Source of the DNA: Muribaculaceae bacterium
Lineage (GTDB): Bacteria > Bacteroidota > Bacteroidia > Bacteroidales > Muribaculaceae
DNA length: 33,363 bases
Direction of reading: 5' to 3'
NCBI GenBank assembly: GCA_016290325.1
Contig: JAEETL010000031.1
Coordinates: forward strand, 1 to 33,363
A program made the position numbers and the translations under genes. This document shows positions 8,543 to 15,442 of the stretch, piece by piece; the stretch's first letter is position 1; every line of letters begins with the position of its first letter. Under the pieces are notes generated by a model. That model saw nothing but the letters and a program-made list of their open reading frames with translations. It did not search any database and was not told the origin of the DNA.

Positions 8543-9889
8543 CTACATGGCCCAAGTCAATAGGCCGGCGCAAATAATGAAACCGGTGATGAGCAGATCG
8601 ATGAGGCAGTAGCCCATGATATCCTTCGCGTCAAGGCGAGCGATAGCTAGGGCCGGGAGCGCCCAGAATGGCTGTATGAGATTGGTCCATGCGTCGCCCC
8701 ATGAAATGGCCATGCCCGTCAAGCCGGGATCAACACCGAGGTTGGCTCCGGCGGTGAACATAATCGGTGCCTGCACAGCCCAATGACCTCCGCCGCTAGG
8801 CACAAACATGTTGAGCACTGCGGCACAAAGGAAGGTGAGCAAGGGATAGGTGACGGGGGTGCTGATTTGGATGCAAGCTTCGGCCATGACGCCGCCAAGG
8901 CTGATGCCGCTGGCGCCGATGCCTGTAATGATGCCCATGATACCGGCATAGAAAGGGAACTGCAAGATGATGCCGGCAGCGCCGGTGGTCGCTTTACCGA
9001 AGGCACGCACGTAATCGACGGGTGTGGAATGCAGCATGAGTCCCAGCGCGAGGAATATCATGATTACCCCGCCAAGGTCTAAGCCGGCACTGCGCATGCC
9101 GATATGAATCACGAGATAGGCCACGAGCATTAGTGCCACAAGCCACGAGAGCAATTTGCTGTTCTCGAGCCGCTGTGCCGGAGTCTTGTCCGGGGAGGAA
9201 ACGATGGTCGTGATGTGTTCATCTTCCTTCAGGAGCATGGGGTCGATGGTGAGGATGCCTTGCTTGGGGTGCATCAAAGTGTTGGCGACAGTGATGCCGA
9301 TAATCGCCAGCAGCACAGTCATCAGATTGTGCCAGTCGAAGACGGTTTGCGCCAATGGCACAGGGTCGGTCAACGCACCATCGGTAGCCATTGCGAGTGC
9401 CTCGCCAGGTGTGGCCATGGTGAGGGGAATGGAGCCGGAGATGCCGGCATGCCATACGACAAAGCCACTGTAAGCCGATGCGATAAGAAGCCGATAGTCG
9501 ACATCAGAACGCTGACGGGCTATTGCCTTAGCGAAGATGACACCCACGATAAGGCCAAAACCCCAGTTGAGCCAGCAGGATATGGCCGACACGACAGTCA
9601 CAAGAGCAATAGCGGCGGGCGCACTTTTAGGCAAGCGAGCCATTGCATCAATGGCACGCTTGACAACAGGAGCTGCTGCCAAGGTCGATCCACATACAAG
9701 AACGAGAGCCATCTGCATGGCAAACGCCAACAAATTCCATACGCCGCCACCCCAGTGTTCAATCACCTCGAGGGGAGTCTGGTTACACAATGGCATTGCC
9801 ACAAACGCTGCCACAAAGGTGAGCAGTATAGCGAATATAAACGGTTCTGGCAACCAACGTTGCACTAATCGCACGCAGAATTTAATCAT
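8543..9889 (-). CDS. atoE: Short-chain fatty acid transporter, AtoE family
   Basis: A 448-aa polytopic inner-membrane protein with about ten or more hydrophobic helices. The N-terminus (RLVQRWLPEPFIFAILLTF), the segment SCWLNWGFGLIVGVIFAKAIAR, and FVPSGGGHWAVQAPIM near the C-terminus are hallmarks of the AtoE/TIGR00366 family, which transports short-chain fatty acids such as butyrate or acetoacetate. The family is usually 430-470 aa, so it looks complete. It stands alone, without acetoacetate-metabolism genes beside it. A TAnnTTTG box is at 9915-9922. Confidence 0.88.
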   Translation of the reverse strand: MIKFCVRLVQRWLPEPFIFAILLTFVAAFVAMPLCNQTPLEVIEHWGGGVWNLLAFAMQMALVLVCGSTLAAAPVVKRAIDAMARLPKSAPAAIALVTVVSAISCWLNWGFGLIVGVIFAKAIARQRSDVDYRLLIASAYSGFVVWHAGISGSIPLTMATPGEALAMATDGALTDPVPLAQTVFDWHNLMTVLLAIIGITVANTLMHPKQGILTIDPMLLKEDEHITTIVSSPDKTPAQRLENSKLLSWLVALMLVAYLVIHIGMRSAGLDLGGVIMIFLALGLMLHSTPVDYVRAFGKATTGAAGIILQFPFYAGIMGIITGIGASGISLGGVMAEACIQISTPVTYPLLTFLCAAVLNMFVPSGGGHWAVQAPIMFTAGANLGVDPGLTGMAISWGDAWTNLIQPFWALPALAIARLDAKDIMGYCLIDLLITGFIICAGLLTWAM

Positions 9890-9914
9890 CTGATATCTTT
9901 TTAATTTGAAGCTG

Positions 9915-9922
9915 CAAAAGTA
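9915..9922 (-). promoter_or_regulatory. -7 box for atoE
   Basis: The minus strand reads TACTTTTG followed by C, 25 nt upstream of the ATG at 9889. No obvious TTTG at -33. Confidence 0.45.
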
Positions 9923-10054
9923 ACACTTATTTCTTGAATCTTATCCAGTTTAACTATGGTTTTCCCTAAAAAAAGGATATCTTTTAATTATTGGGACCAC
10001 CATTCTATTTTTGCCTCATACTCAAAACAGAAAATTTATGATAGACATCTAACA

Positions 10055-10118
10055 ACTTACTTCGTTGATTCCCGCATTGTGTGTCGGGACCGATAAATCG
10101 GCGAGAAAGTGAGTAAGA
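10055..10118 (+). other. Possible multi-branched RNA structure in the 9890-10387 gap
   Basis: CTTACT (10056-10061) can pair with AGTAAG (10112-10117) and TCG with CGA, enclosing two hairpins: TCCCG/CGGGA (10070-10074 with 10085-10089) and CCGAT/ATCGG (10090-10094 with 10097-10101). No coding frame runs through it. It may be a structured RNA or leader, or chance; it is not a tRNA. Confidence 0.25.
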
Positions 10119-10214
10119 TGCCAAATATCTCAGGCTCATAAACCACGTTGCAGTGTATCCCACAAATAATGAGGTTTTGATGAAACGAATACCATCTTTA
10201 AGACAAGTTTTTAC

Positions 10215-10280
10215 TAAATTTGCAAGTGAGAGAAATATAAAATCAGAAACATTATGATGAAGTTTACCTCTTTTTTGTAG
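10215..10280 (+). pseudogene. Relic of a third half-dockerin cassette (promoter, leader, eight codons)
   Basis: TAAATTTGCAAGTGAGA followed by an ATCAGAAACATTATG-type leader closely matches the DNA directly upstream of the gene at 5878. The frame from ATG 10257 reads MKFTSFL then TAG, aligning with MKKITSFLVV of the intact paralogue with one codon missing. Nothing homologous to the dockerin repeat or a C-terminal module follows. It is therefore a truncated copy whose promoter box (10215-10222) is intact. Confidence 0.7.
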
Positions 10281-10387
10281 TGTTTTTTGTACCTTTGTGG
10301 GTGATAAGTATTTGAACTTTTTGGCATCGGATTAGGAAATGAATCTGTTTGTAATTCATATAGTTAACTTTTAATCAGTTTTTTATT

Positions 10388-11278
10388 ATGAAGAAATTTT
10401 TATCTCTCTTTTTTGTTGCAGCAATGGCAATGACTGCCCACGCTGAGTTTATTGACTGGATTGAGGTGGGAGACTATTACAACCCCACCGAATTGTACAA
10501 CGGTTCTTACTTTGACATGGCACCGACCAACTTCTATTTGGCTCACACCGGTGTCCAGATGATTTACACGCCCGACCTCATCACCGGCATGGAAGGAAGG
10601 GATGGCATGCAGATCAAGTACTTGAACTTCAAGTTCTATAGCGAATCATATGAGGATATTTTCCGCAATGCGAAAGTGTATCTTCAGGAAATTGATGCAA
10701 CTGAGTTTGCCGTCAATGAAGATGGAATAAAACAATTCTTCAATTTCGGAGAGCTTGTTGCCGAAGGTCGATATGAAGTAAACTTGATTGATTACTATGG
10801 TGAGGACCAGATTCTCGCTTTGGAAATGCAACGACCGTTTAACTATGTCCCTGGCAAGAGCCTGCTTGTGACCATCGTTTTTGATGCCGAGGATGACGAC
10901 AACTGCACCATGGGCAGCGATTATGCCCCCTTCTACACCTCGGGAATTCGTGGTAAGGCGATGACCTATACCAGTAACTGGACCAGTTTCGTTGACTATG
11001 CCATGGGTGAACACTTCCCCGATGCAACCGCCACGTTAGGTTGCGGTACCAACGTCGAGCTGCCCGTGACCGAGATAGGCTACACCTATGAGAAGATGCG
11101 TGGTGATGTCAATGGAGACGGCCAAGTGACCATCACTGACGTTAGCGTCTTGATTGACTACCTGCTGAGCGGCGATTCTACCGGTTTTTACGAGGTGAAT
11201 GCTTATATCAACAATGACAGCAGCATCTCTATTGCCGATGTCACTTGGTTAATCGACATGCTGCTAGCCGAAGATTAA
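10388..11278 (+). CDS. Secreted protein of unknown function with C-terminal two-repeat dockerin
   Basis: 296 aa with signal peptide MKKFLSLFFVAAMAMTAHA. Residues about 20-235 are beta-rich and acidic (for example YNPTELYNGSYFDMAPTNFY) and match nothing I recognise. Residues 237-296 form a dockerin-like pair: GDVNGDGQVTITDVSVLIDY and NAYINNDSSISIADVTWLID, the second lacking the initial Asp of the calcium loop. Unlike the cassettes at 4961 and 5878, this has two repeats at the C-terminus, the usual arrangement. It ends at a hairpin at 11314-11345. Probably exported and attached or assembled through the dockerin; the partner is not in the window. Confidence 0.75.
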   Translation: MKKFLSLFFVAAMAMTAHAEFIDWIEVGDYYNPTELYNGSYFDMAPTNFYLAHTGVQMIYTPDLITGMEGRDGMQIKYLNFKFYSESYEDIFRNAKVYLQEIDATEFAVNEDGIKQFFNFGELVAEGRYEVNLIDYYGEDQILALEMQRPFNYVPGKSLLVTIVFDAEDDDNCTMGSDYAPFYTSGIRGKAMTYTSNWTSFVDYAMGEHFPDATATLGCGTNVELPVTEIGYTYEKMRGDVNGDGQVTITDVSVLIDYLLSGDSTGFYEVNAYINNDSSISIADVTWLIDMLLAED

Positions 11279-11313
11279 TCGACCGACACCGTTTAAGAAT
11301 CTTTTACAACATG

Positions 11314-11345
11314 ATTCCTCACGCCCTTTTTTGAGCGTGAGGAAT
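11314..11345. terminator. Terminator hairpin after the 296-aa dockerin protein
   Basis: ATTCCTCACGC (11314-11324) pairs with GCGTGAGGAAT (11335-11345), an 11-bp perfect stem; TGTGTTTTAT follows. Confidence 0.7.
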
Positions 11346-11441
11346 TGTGTTTTATATGGCTCGAGGGCAGTGAAATAAAGGAATTGCACTAAAAAAATGA
11401 AAATTATCTACCGAAACCTATAGCGGAATAAAAAAAAATGG

Positions 11442-11449
11442 TATATTTG
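11442..11449 (+). promoter_or_regulatory. -7 box for the Lrp/AsnC gene
   Basis: TATATTTG followed by C lies 24 nt before the ATG at 11474. No clear -33 box; an A-rich tract precedes it. Confidence 0.5.
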
Positions 11450-11473
11450 CAAGGTCATTAAACTGATTGATAC

Positions 11474-11938
11474 ATGGAAAAGATTGATACTCTGGACAAA
11501 AAGATTCTTGAAATCGTGATGAATAATGCCCGCATTCCCAGCAAGGATGTGGCTCAGGTATGTGGTGTATCGCGTGCTGCCGTTCATCAGCGCATCCAGC
11601 GTCTCATCGACGATGGCGTCATCATCGGGTCGGGTTACAACGTGAATCCCAAGCTGTTGGGTTACTCGACTTGCACCTTTATCGGGTTGACGCTTGAGCG
11701 TGGCTCCATGTACCGCACGGTGGTGCCTGAGCTGCTGAAGATCAAGGAAGTGGTGGAGTGCCACTTCACAACGGGCCATTATACCATGATGATCAAGGTG
11801 TATGCCCGCGACAATGAGCACCTGATGTCGCTCGTGAACGACCGCATTCAGCACATTGAAGGCGTTGCCGCTACCGAGACGCTGATCTCGCTTGAACAAA
11901 GTATTAACCGCACCCTCCCCATCTATTTTGATGAGTAG
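11474..11938 (+). CDS. Lrp/AsnC-family transcriptional regulator
   Basis: 154 aa, full length for the family. N-terminal winged helix-turn-helix at about 5-60 (LDKKILEIVMNNARIPSKDV, then VSRAAVHQRIQRL) and C-terminal RAM ligand-binding/oligomerisation domain at about 65-150 (FIGLTLERG, ECHFTTGHYTMMIKVYARDN). Family members sense amino acids or small metabolites and act as octameric DNA wrappers. It has its own promoter; the neighbour manC also has one, so co-transcription is not required. The ligand cannot be predicted from position. Confidence 0.88.
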   Translation: MEKIDTLDKKILEIVMNNARIPSKDVAQVCGVSRAAVHQRIQRLIDDGVIIGSGYNVNPKLLGYSTCTFIGLTLERGSMYRTVVPELLKIKEVVECHFTTGHYTMMIKVYARDNEHLMSLVNDRIQHIEGVAATETLISLEQSINRTLPIYFDE

Positions 11939-12053
11939 CGGTCGTTAGCCCCGACAGTTCTTTTTTTCTGAGTCATGCAACCTATGGAGGATTGTGTGGT
12001 TGCGTGTCATCATCTTAATTCCTATTTTTCGTGCTAACTCGGATTATTATTTG

Positions 12054-12061
12054 TACCTTTG
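12054..12061 (+). promoter_or_regulatory. -7 box for manC
   Basis: TACCTTTG followed by CGG, 45 nt before the ATG at 12107. The gap 11939-12106 also carries the GACAGTTCTTTT repeat (11953-11964). Confidence 0.5.
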
Positions 12062-12106
12062 CGGTATAATATAAATATTGAATTCACAATCAAGTAGATA
12101 ATCATC

Positions 12107-13186
12107 ATGGATAACAACCGATATTGTGTGATCATGTGTGGCGGTGTGGGAAGCCGTTTTTGGCCGTTCAGCAAGGCCGAGAAGCCCAAGCAATTTATTG
12201 ATTTCTTCGGCACAGGGCGTAGCTTATTGCAGATGGCCTATGACCGCATCGAGGGCATTGTTCCCAAGGACAACATCATCCTGATCACCAATGAGCAGTA
12301 TGGGTCACTCATTAAGCAACAACTGCCCCAAATCAAAGAAGACCAGATTCTGTTGGAGCCTGCCCGCCGCAACACGGCGCCGTGTATTGCATGGGCTGCC
12401 CATCACATCAAAGCCATCAACCCCAATGCTAAGATGATGGTCGCTCCCAGCGACCACCTAATCATCAATGTCGAGAAATTCAGGGATAGCGTCATCGATG
12501 CCTTTGACTTTATCGAGAACCGTGATGCTTTATTGACAATGGGTATCAAACCTAGCCGTCCTGAGACCGGCTATGGCTATATCCAAGTGGGTGAGCATAT
12601 CGAGGGCAATTTCTCGGCGGTGAAAACGTTTACCGAGAAGCCCGACGAGGACTTGGCCCGCGTGCTGCTCAAGTCAGGCGAGTTTTTCTGGAATTCAGGC
12701 ATGTTCTTCTGGAGTGCCGACAGTATCCTCAAGGCGTTGAACGCCAGTGTGCCTGAGATAAGCGCCGTATTTGAGCAAGGACAGGAATATTATGGTACAC
12801 CCCGTGAGCGTGAGTATATCAATTCCCATTTTGAGGCATGTCCCAGCATCAGCATTGACTATGCCGTGATGGAGAAGGCACCCAATGTATTTGTTGAGAC
12901 GGTTGATTTCGGATGGAATGACCTGGGCACATGGCGATCACTGTATGATCACTCGCCCAAGAATCTCGATGGGAACGTTACCCAGAAATGCAAGGCGTTG
13001 ATGTTCAACAGCCACAATAATATCATCGCTATTAAGGGCGATAAGCTGGTCGTTGCCTCAGGGCTGGAGGGTTATATCGTTGCCGATGTCGATGATGCTC
13101 TCTTGATTGTGCCCATGGAGGAGGAGCAGAAAATCAAGCTGTACGTCAACGAGGTGAAGTCGAAATTTGGTGACAAGTACCTGTAG
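12107..13186 (+). CDS. manC: Mannose-1-phosphate guanylyltransferase
   Basis: 359 aa. Cytosolic nucleotidyltransferase making GDP-mannose from mannose-1-phosphate and GTP, a precursor for GDP-fucose, capsule and glycoprotein glycans. Visible motifs: the nucleotide-binding loop CVIMCGGVGSRFWPFSKAEK near the N-terminus, EPARRNTAPCIAWAA, VAPSDHLI, FTEKPDEDLA, NSGMFFW, and DFGWNDLGTWRSLYD. The length is that of a monofunctional enzyme; the C-terminal phosphomannose-isomerase cupin of bifunctional ManC proteins is absent. It ends at a strong bidirectional terminator (13211-13256) facing ssb. Confidence 0.92.
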   Translation: MDNNRYCVIMCGGVGSRFWPFSKAEKPKQFIDFFGTGRSLLQMAYDRIEGIVPKDNIILITNEQYGSLIKQQLPQIKEDQILLEPARRNTAPCIAWAAHHIKAINPNAKMMVAPSDHLIINVEKFRDSVIDAFDFIENRDALLTMGIKPSRPETGYGYIQVGEHIEGNFSAVKTFTEKPDEDLARVLLKSGEFFWNSGMFFWSADSILKALNASVPEISAVFEQGQEYYGTPREREYINSHFEACPSISIDYAVMEKAPNVFVETVDFGWNDLGTWRSLYDHSPKNLDGNVTQKCKALMFNSHNNIIAIKGDKLVVASGLEGYIVADVDDALLIVPMEEEQKIKLYVNEVKSKFGDKYL

Positions 13187-13210
13187 TCACCTGCTGGTTG
13201 GAAAAAACAT

Positions 13211-13256
13211 AACCACGGAGGCCATCACGATAAGATGTGATGCGACCTCCGTGGTT
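13211..13256. terminator. Bidirectional terminator between manC and ssb
   Basis: AACCACGGAGG (13211-13221) pairs with CCTCCGTGGTT (13246-13256), with a nested ATCAC/GTGAT stem inside, followed by GTTTAATTG on the plus strand. Confidence 0.8.
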
Positions 13257-13283
13257 GTTTAATTGTCCTAATCTGATTGTGAT

Positions 13284-13667
13284 TTAGCCGTTGTTTTGGG
13301 GGCCTGCGGGCTGCTGGGGTGCCGTGTTCTCGCGCGGACGTGCCAGCAATTCAAATGTGTCCACATACACCTCGGTGGTATAGCGTTTTACCTGGTTGCG
13401 GTCTTCCCACGCGCGGGTGCGTAAGCGTCCCTCCAGATAAATTTGTGTTCCCTTGCGGATGTATCGCTCTGCCACTTCGGCGTTTTTACCCCACATCACG
13501 ATGTTATGCCACTCGGTGCGTTCGGGTACATCAACGCCATTAGCGTTGGTGTATGCTCTATCGGTAGTGGCTAGCGTGAACGATGCCACGGGCTGATTTT
13601 GTGCTACATAGCGCACATCCGGGTCTCGGCCCACACGGCCCAGCAGAATGACTTTATTGACTGACAT
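13284..13667 (-). CDS. ssb: Single-stranded DNA-binding protein without acidic C-terminal tip
   Basis: 127 aa from ATG 13667; an upstream in-frame ATG would add 18 residues unlike the family (MLNDNQLKALILLISRII) and overlap the preceding gene. The OB-fold is complete: MSVNKVILLGRVGRDPDVRY, VASFTLATTDRAY, ERTEWHNIVMWGKNAEVAER, GTQIYLEGRLRTRAWED. The tail is short and ends in PQQPAGPQNNG. It lacks the acidic DDLPF/DDDIPF-type tip with which replicative SSBs recruit partner proteins. It is probably an accessory SSB. It is 47 nt downstream of the argC-like gene, and no promoter is evident between them. Confidence 0.88.
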   Translation of the reverse strand: MSVNKVILLGRVGRDPDVRYVAQNQPVASFTLATTDRAYTNANGVDVPERTEWHNIVMWGKNAEVAERYIRKGTQIYLEGRLRTRAWEDRNQVKRYTTEVYVDTFELLARPRENTAPQQPAGPQNNG

Positions 13668-13714
13668 AATAATTCTTGATATTAATAGTATTAAAGCTTT
13701 AAGTTGATTATCGT

Positions 13715-14674
13715 TTAACACCCAGTGGCCTTGAGGGTTAGGCCCACCCGCTCATGCAGCCCGAACAACAGGTTCATGGCATGCACGGCTGTGCCTGCAC
13801 AGCCCTTGAGCAACACGTCCATCATGGCGTGAACCGTGAGCAACCCCTTACGTTCGTCCTTCTCCAGCCTGATTAAGCATTTGTTGGTGTTCTCCACGTC
13901 GGCTGGAACAATGGGGCGGTCAACCAGGAATACAAAGTTGTGGTCACTGTAGTACTGCTCGTAGAGCTGTCTAACCATCTCCTCGTCGATGCCGCAGTTG
14001 ATACGTGCTTCAACGGCGAGCGTGCGCTTCTCGGCAAGCGGTGTGATAGTGAGGTTGATGGGTTGGTCGAAGCTCGTTTGGCACTGGTGCAGCGCGAGGT
14101 CGATTTCTTGTTGTTGCTCCTTGGTCCACTGGGCAACATCATAGCCATCGGTGGTTTTACCATCAGCATCGGGAAACGCAGTGGCACCCATGGCCACGTG
14201 CAGCGTGATAGGACTATTGAGTAACAGGTTTCGCGCCATGGGCATCAATGCCAGCAGTGATGCTATTGCGGCATTGCCGGGAAGGGTTACCAGGTTGGCA
14301 TCGTGAACGAGGATGCGGCGTTGCATCTCGCCTAGGCCATAAGTCCATGGCTTATCAGCGCCATGGTCCAGGTTGTGGTACCCGCTCAGGTCCACGACTT
14401 TGGTATCTTCTTTTAAGTCAAGCGAAAGGAACTGTTGCTGGAATTTATCGCGGCAACCGCACATAAAAACCAAATCGACATCACCGAGCGGACCCTCAGG
14501 GTTCACCGTCAAGTCGCTTTCGCCCATGATGCCTGGAACAATATGGTCGAGTCTAGTACCCGCGTCGCATTTGCCGGTTACCCATTTCAACTCCACATCG
14601 GGATGGTTGATGAGCACCCTAACGAGTTCGGCGGCACGCAGGTTATCACATCCGCTGATGCCTATCTCAATCAT
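13715..14674 (-). CDS. ArgC-like protein lacking the catalytic cysteine (N-acetyl-gamma-glutamyl-phosphate reductase homologue)
   Basis: 319 aa. Start ATG 14674 overlaps the argR stop in ATGATTGA (8-nt overlap), implying translational coupling; a longer in-frame start adds only argR-overlapping sequence. It aligns with Bacteroidetes ArgC along its length (LVRVLINHPDVEL, VFMCGCRD, VVDLSGYHN, YGLGEMQRR, NTNKCLIRLEKDE, GTAVHAMNLLFGLHERVGL). However, the PGC motif that carries the nucleophile reads LPGNAAIAS (Asn134), with no indel nearby, and the HQH-containing active-site segment is replaced by an E/Q-rich stretch (WTKEQQQEIDLAL). The GxxGYTAGEL nucleotide-binding start reads GISGCDNLRAAEL. Inference: catalytically dead or repurposed. 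No other arginine biosynthesis genes are present here. Confidence 0.8.
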   Translation of the reverse strand: MIEIGISGCDNLRAAELVRVLINHPDVELKWVTGKCDAGTRLDHIVPGIMGESDLTVNPEGPLGDVDLVFMCGCRDKFQQQFLSLDLKEDTKVVDLSGYHNLDHGADKPWTYGLGEMQRRILVHDANLVTLPGNAAIASLLALMPMARNLLLNSPITLHVAMGATAFPDADGKTTDGYDVAQWTKEQQQEIDLALHQCQTSFDQPINLTITPLAEKRTLAVEARINCGIDEEMVRQLYEQYYSDHNFVFLVDRPIVPADVENTNKCLIRLEKDERKGLLTVHAMMDVLLKGCAGTAVHAMNLLFGLHERVGLTLKATGC

Positions 14675-15224
14675 TGCTGTCGCTAGCAAATGTGCCTTGC
14701 TTGGGCATGAACTGCTCAAAGGCAGCCCTTGCCTGCTCGTGGGTCACGCCCTCGGCAAGGATGGCAAACAACGTGTCGGCGCCAGCGATGGTTCCCAGTA
14801 CTTCGGGAGGACGGCACACGTCGATGTCATAGGCCAAACCGGGTGCATAGCCATTGCGTGTCTTGATCACAGCAATATTGCCCGAGAAAGTGATGGATAC
14901 GAAGCCTACTTGTTTGGCTGCGTGCGCGTCGGTCTGCCTCATGCTCAACAACCTGTCTTGCAACTGGTTGCTGTCAGGAATGATGTACATGTACGTGTTT
15001 CGGTCAGTGGCTACCTTGGAAATCTTCAAGGCCTTCAGGTCACGCGATAACGTGGCTTGAGTCACGTTGATGTTGTGCTCACGCAACATGTCGGCCAGTT
15101 CACTCTGGCTGCCAATGCAGTTGGTCTTGATCAAGTCGGTGATCAATTGTAAGCGGTCACGTTTTCTTTTCACGAGTACTTTCTTTTTTCTAGGTTTTTT
15201 TGTTAATGTTGGTTCCATTTGCAT
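14667..15224 (-). CDS. argR: ArgR-family arginine repressor with altered ligand motif
   Basis: 185 aa. A lysine/arginine-rich N-terminal extension (TKKPRKKKVLVKRKRDR) precedes the winged helix-turn-helix (about 25-85; VTQATLSRDLKALKISKV). The C-terminal oligomerisation domain (about 100-170) contains NGYAPGLAYDID and GTIAGADT. In ArgR proteins this last motif is GTIAGDDT, and the two aspartates contact bound arginine; here the first is Ala149 and only Asp150 remains. DNA binding is probably retained while arginine response may be changed (inference). It is first gene of a coupled pair with the ArgC-like protein and has its own promoter. Confidence 0.85.
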   Translation of the reverse strand: MQMEPTLTKKPRKKKVLVKRKRDRLQLITDLIKTNCIGSQSELADMLREHNINVTQATLSRDLKALKISKVATDRNTYMYIIPDSNQLQDRLLSMRQTDAHAAKQVGFVSITFSGNIAVIKTRNGYAPGLAYDIDVCRPPEVLGTIAGADTLFAILAEGVTHEQARAAFEQFMPKQGTFASDSND

Positions 15225-15253
15225 ATATACTTTAATAGTTCTGGTTACAGTTG

Positions 15254-15261
15254 CAAAGGTA
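15254..15261 (-). promoter_or_regulatory. -7 box for argR
   Basis: The minus strand reads TACCTTTG followed by C, about 30 nt before the ATG at 15224, with TTG about 21 nt upstream. The AT-rich stretch to 15379 has no gene; TATCTTTG at 15357-15364 on the plus strand is another possible -7 box of unknown use. Confidence 0.55.
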
Positions 15262-15379
15262 AGTAGATTTTTACAAAACTAACAACATAATTATTGACTT
15301 TTTTCCATGAAAATTCAATTTTTTATCGATTATTCATCATTATTGGTAATTTTTTCTATCTTTGAGCTTATAGGAAAAG

Positions 15380-15416
15380 AAAAAGTGCTGGCATCCAATA
15401 GGAGCCAACACTTTTT
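15380..15416 (-). terminator. Terminator of the 498-aa secreted protein gene
   Basis: AAAAAGTGCTGGC (15380-15392) pairs with GCCAACACTTTTT (15403-15415; one G-U), and on the minus strand it is followed by a T-rich tail. Confidence 0.75.
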
Positions 15417-15442
15417 TCTAGGATAAGGTTCTACCTGATGCT

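Noticed and set aside
10055..10118. Possible tRNA or tRNA-like gene
   Set aside because: No anticodon loop, T-loop GTTCRA or 7-bp acceptor stem is present; kept only as a possible structured element.
10186..10256. Short open frame (VYPTNNEVLMKRIPSLRQ) before the cassette relic
   Set aside because: It has no plausible start, and overlaps sequence that is homologous to the promoter and leader of the 5878 gene.
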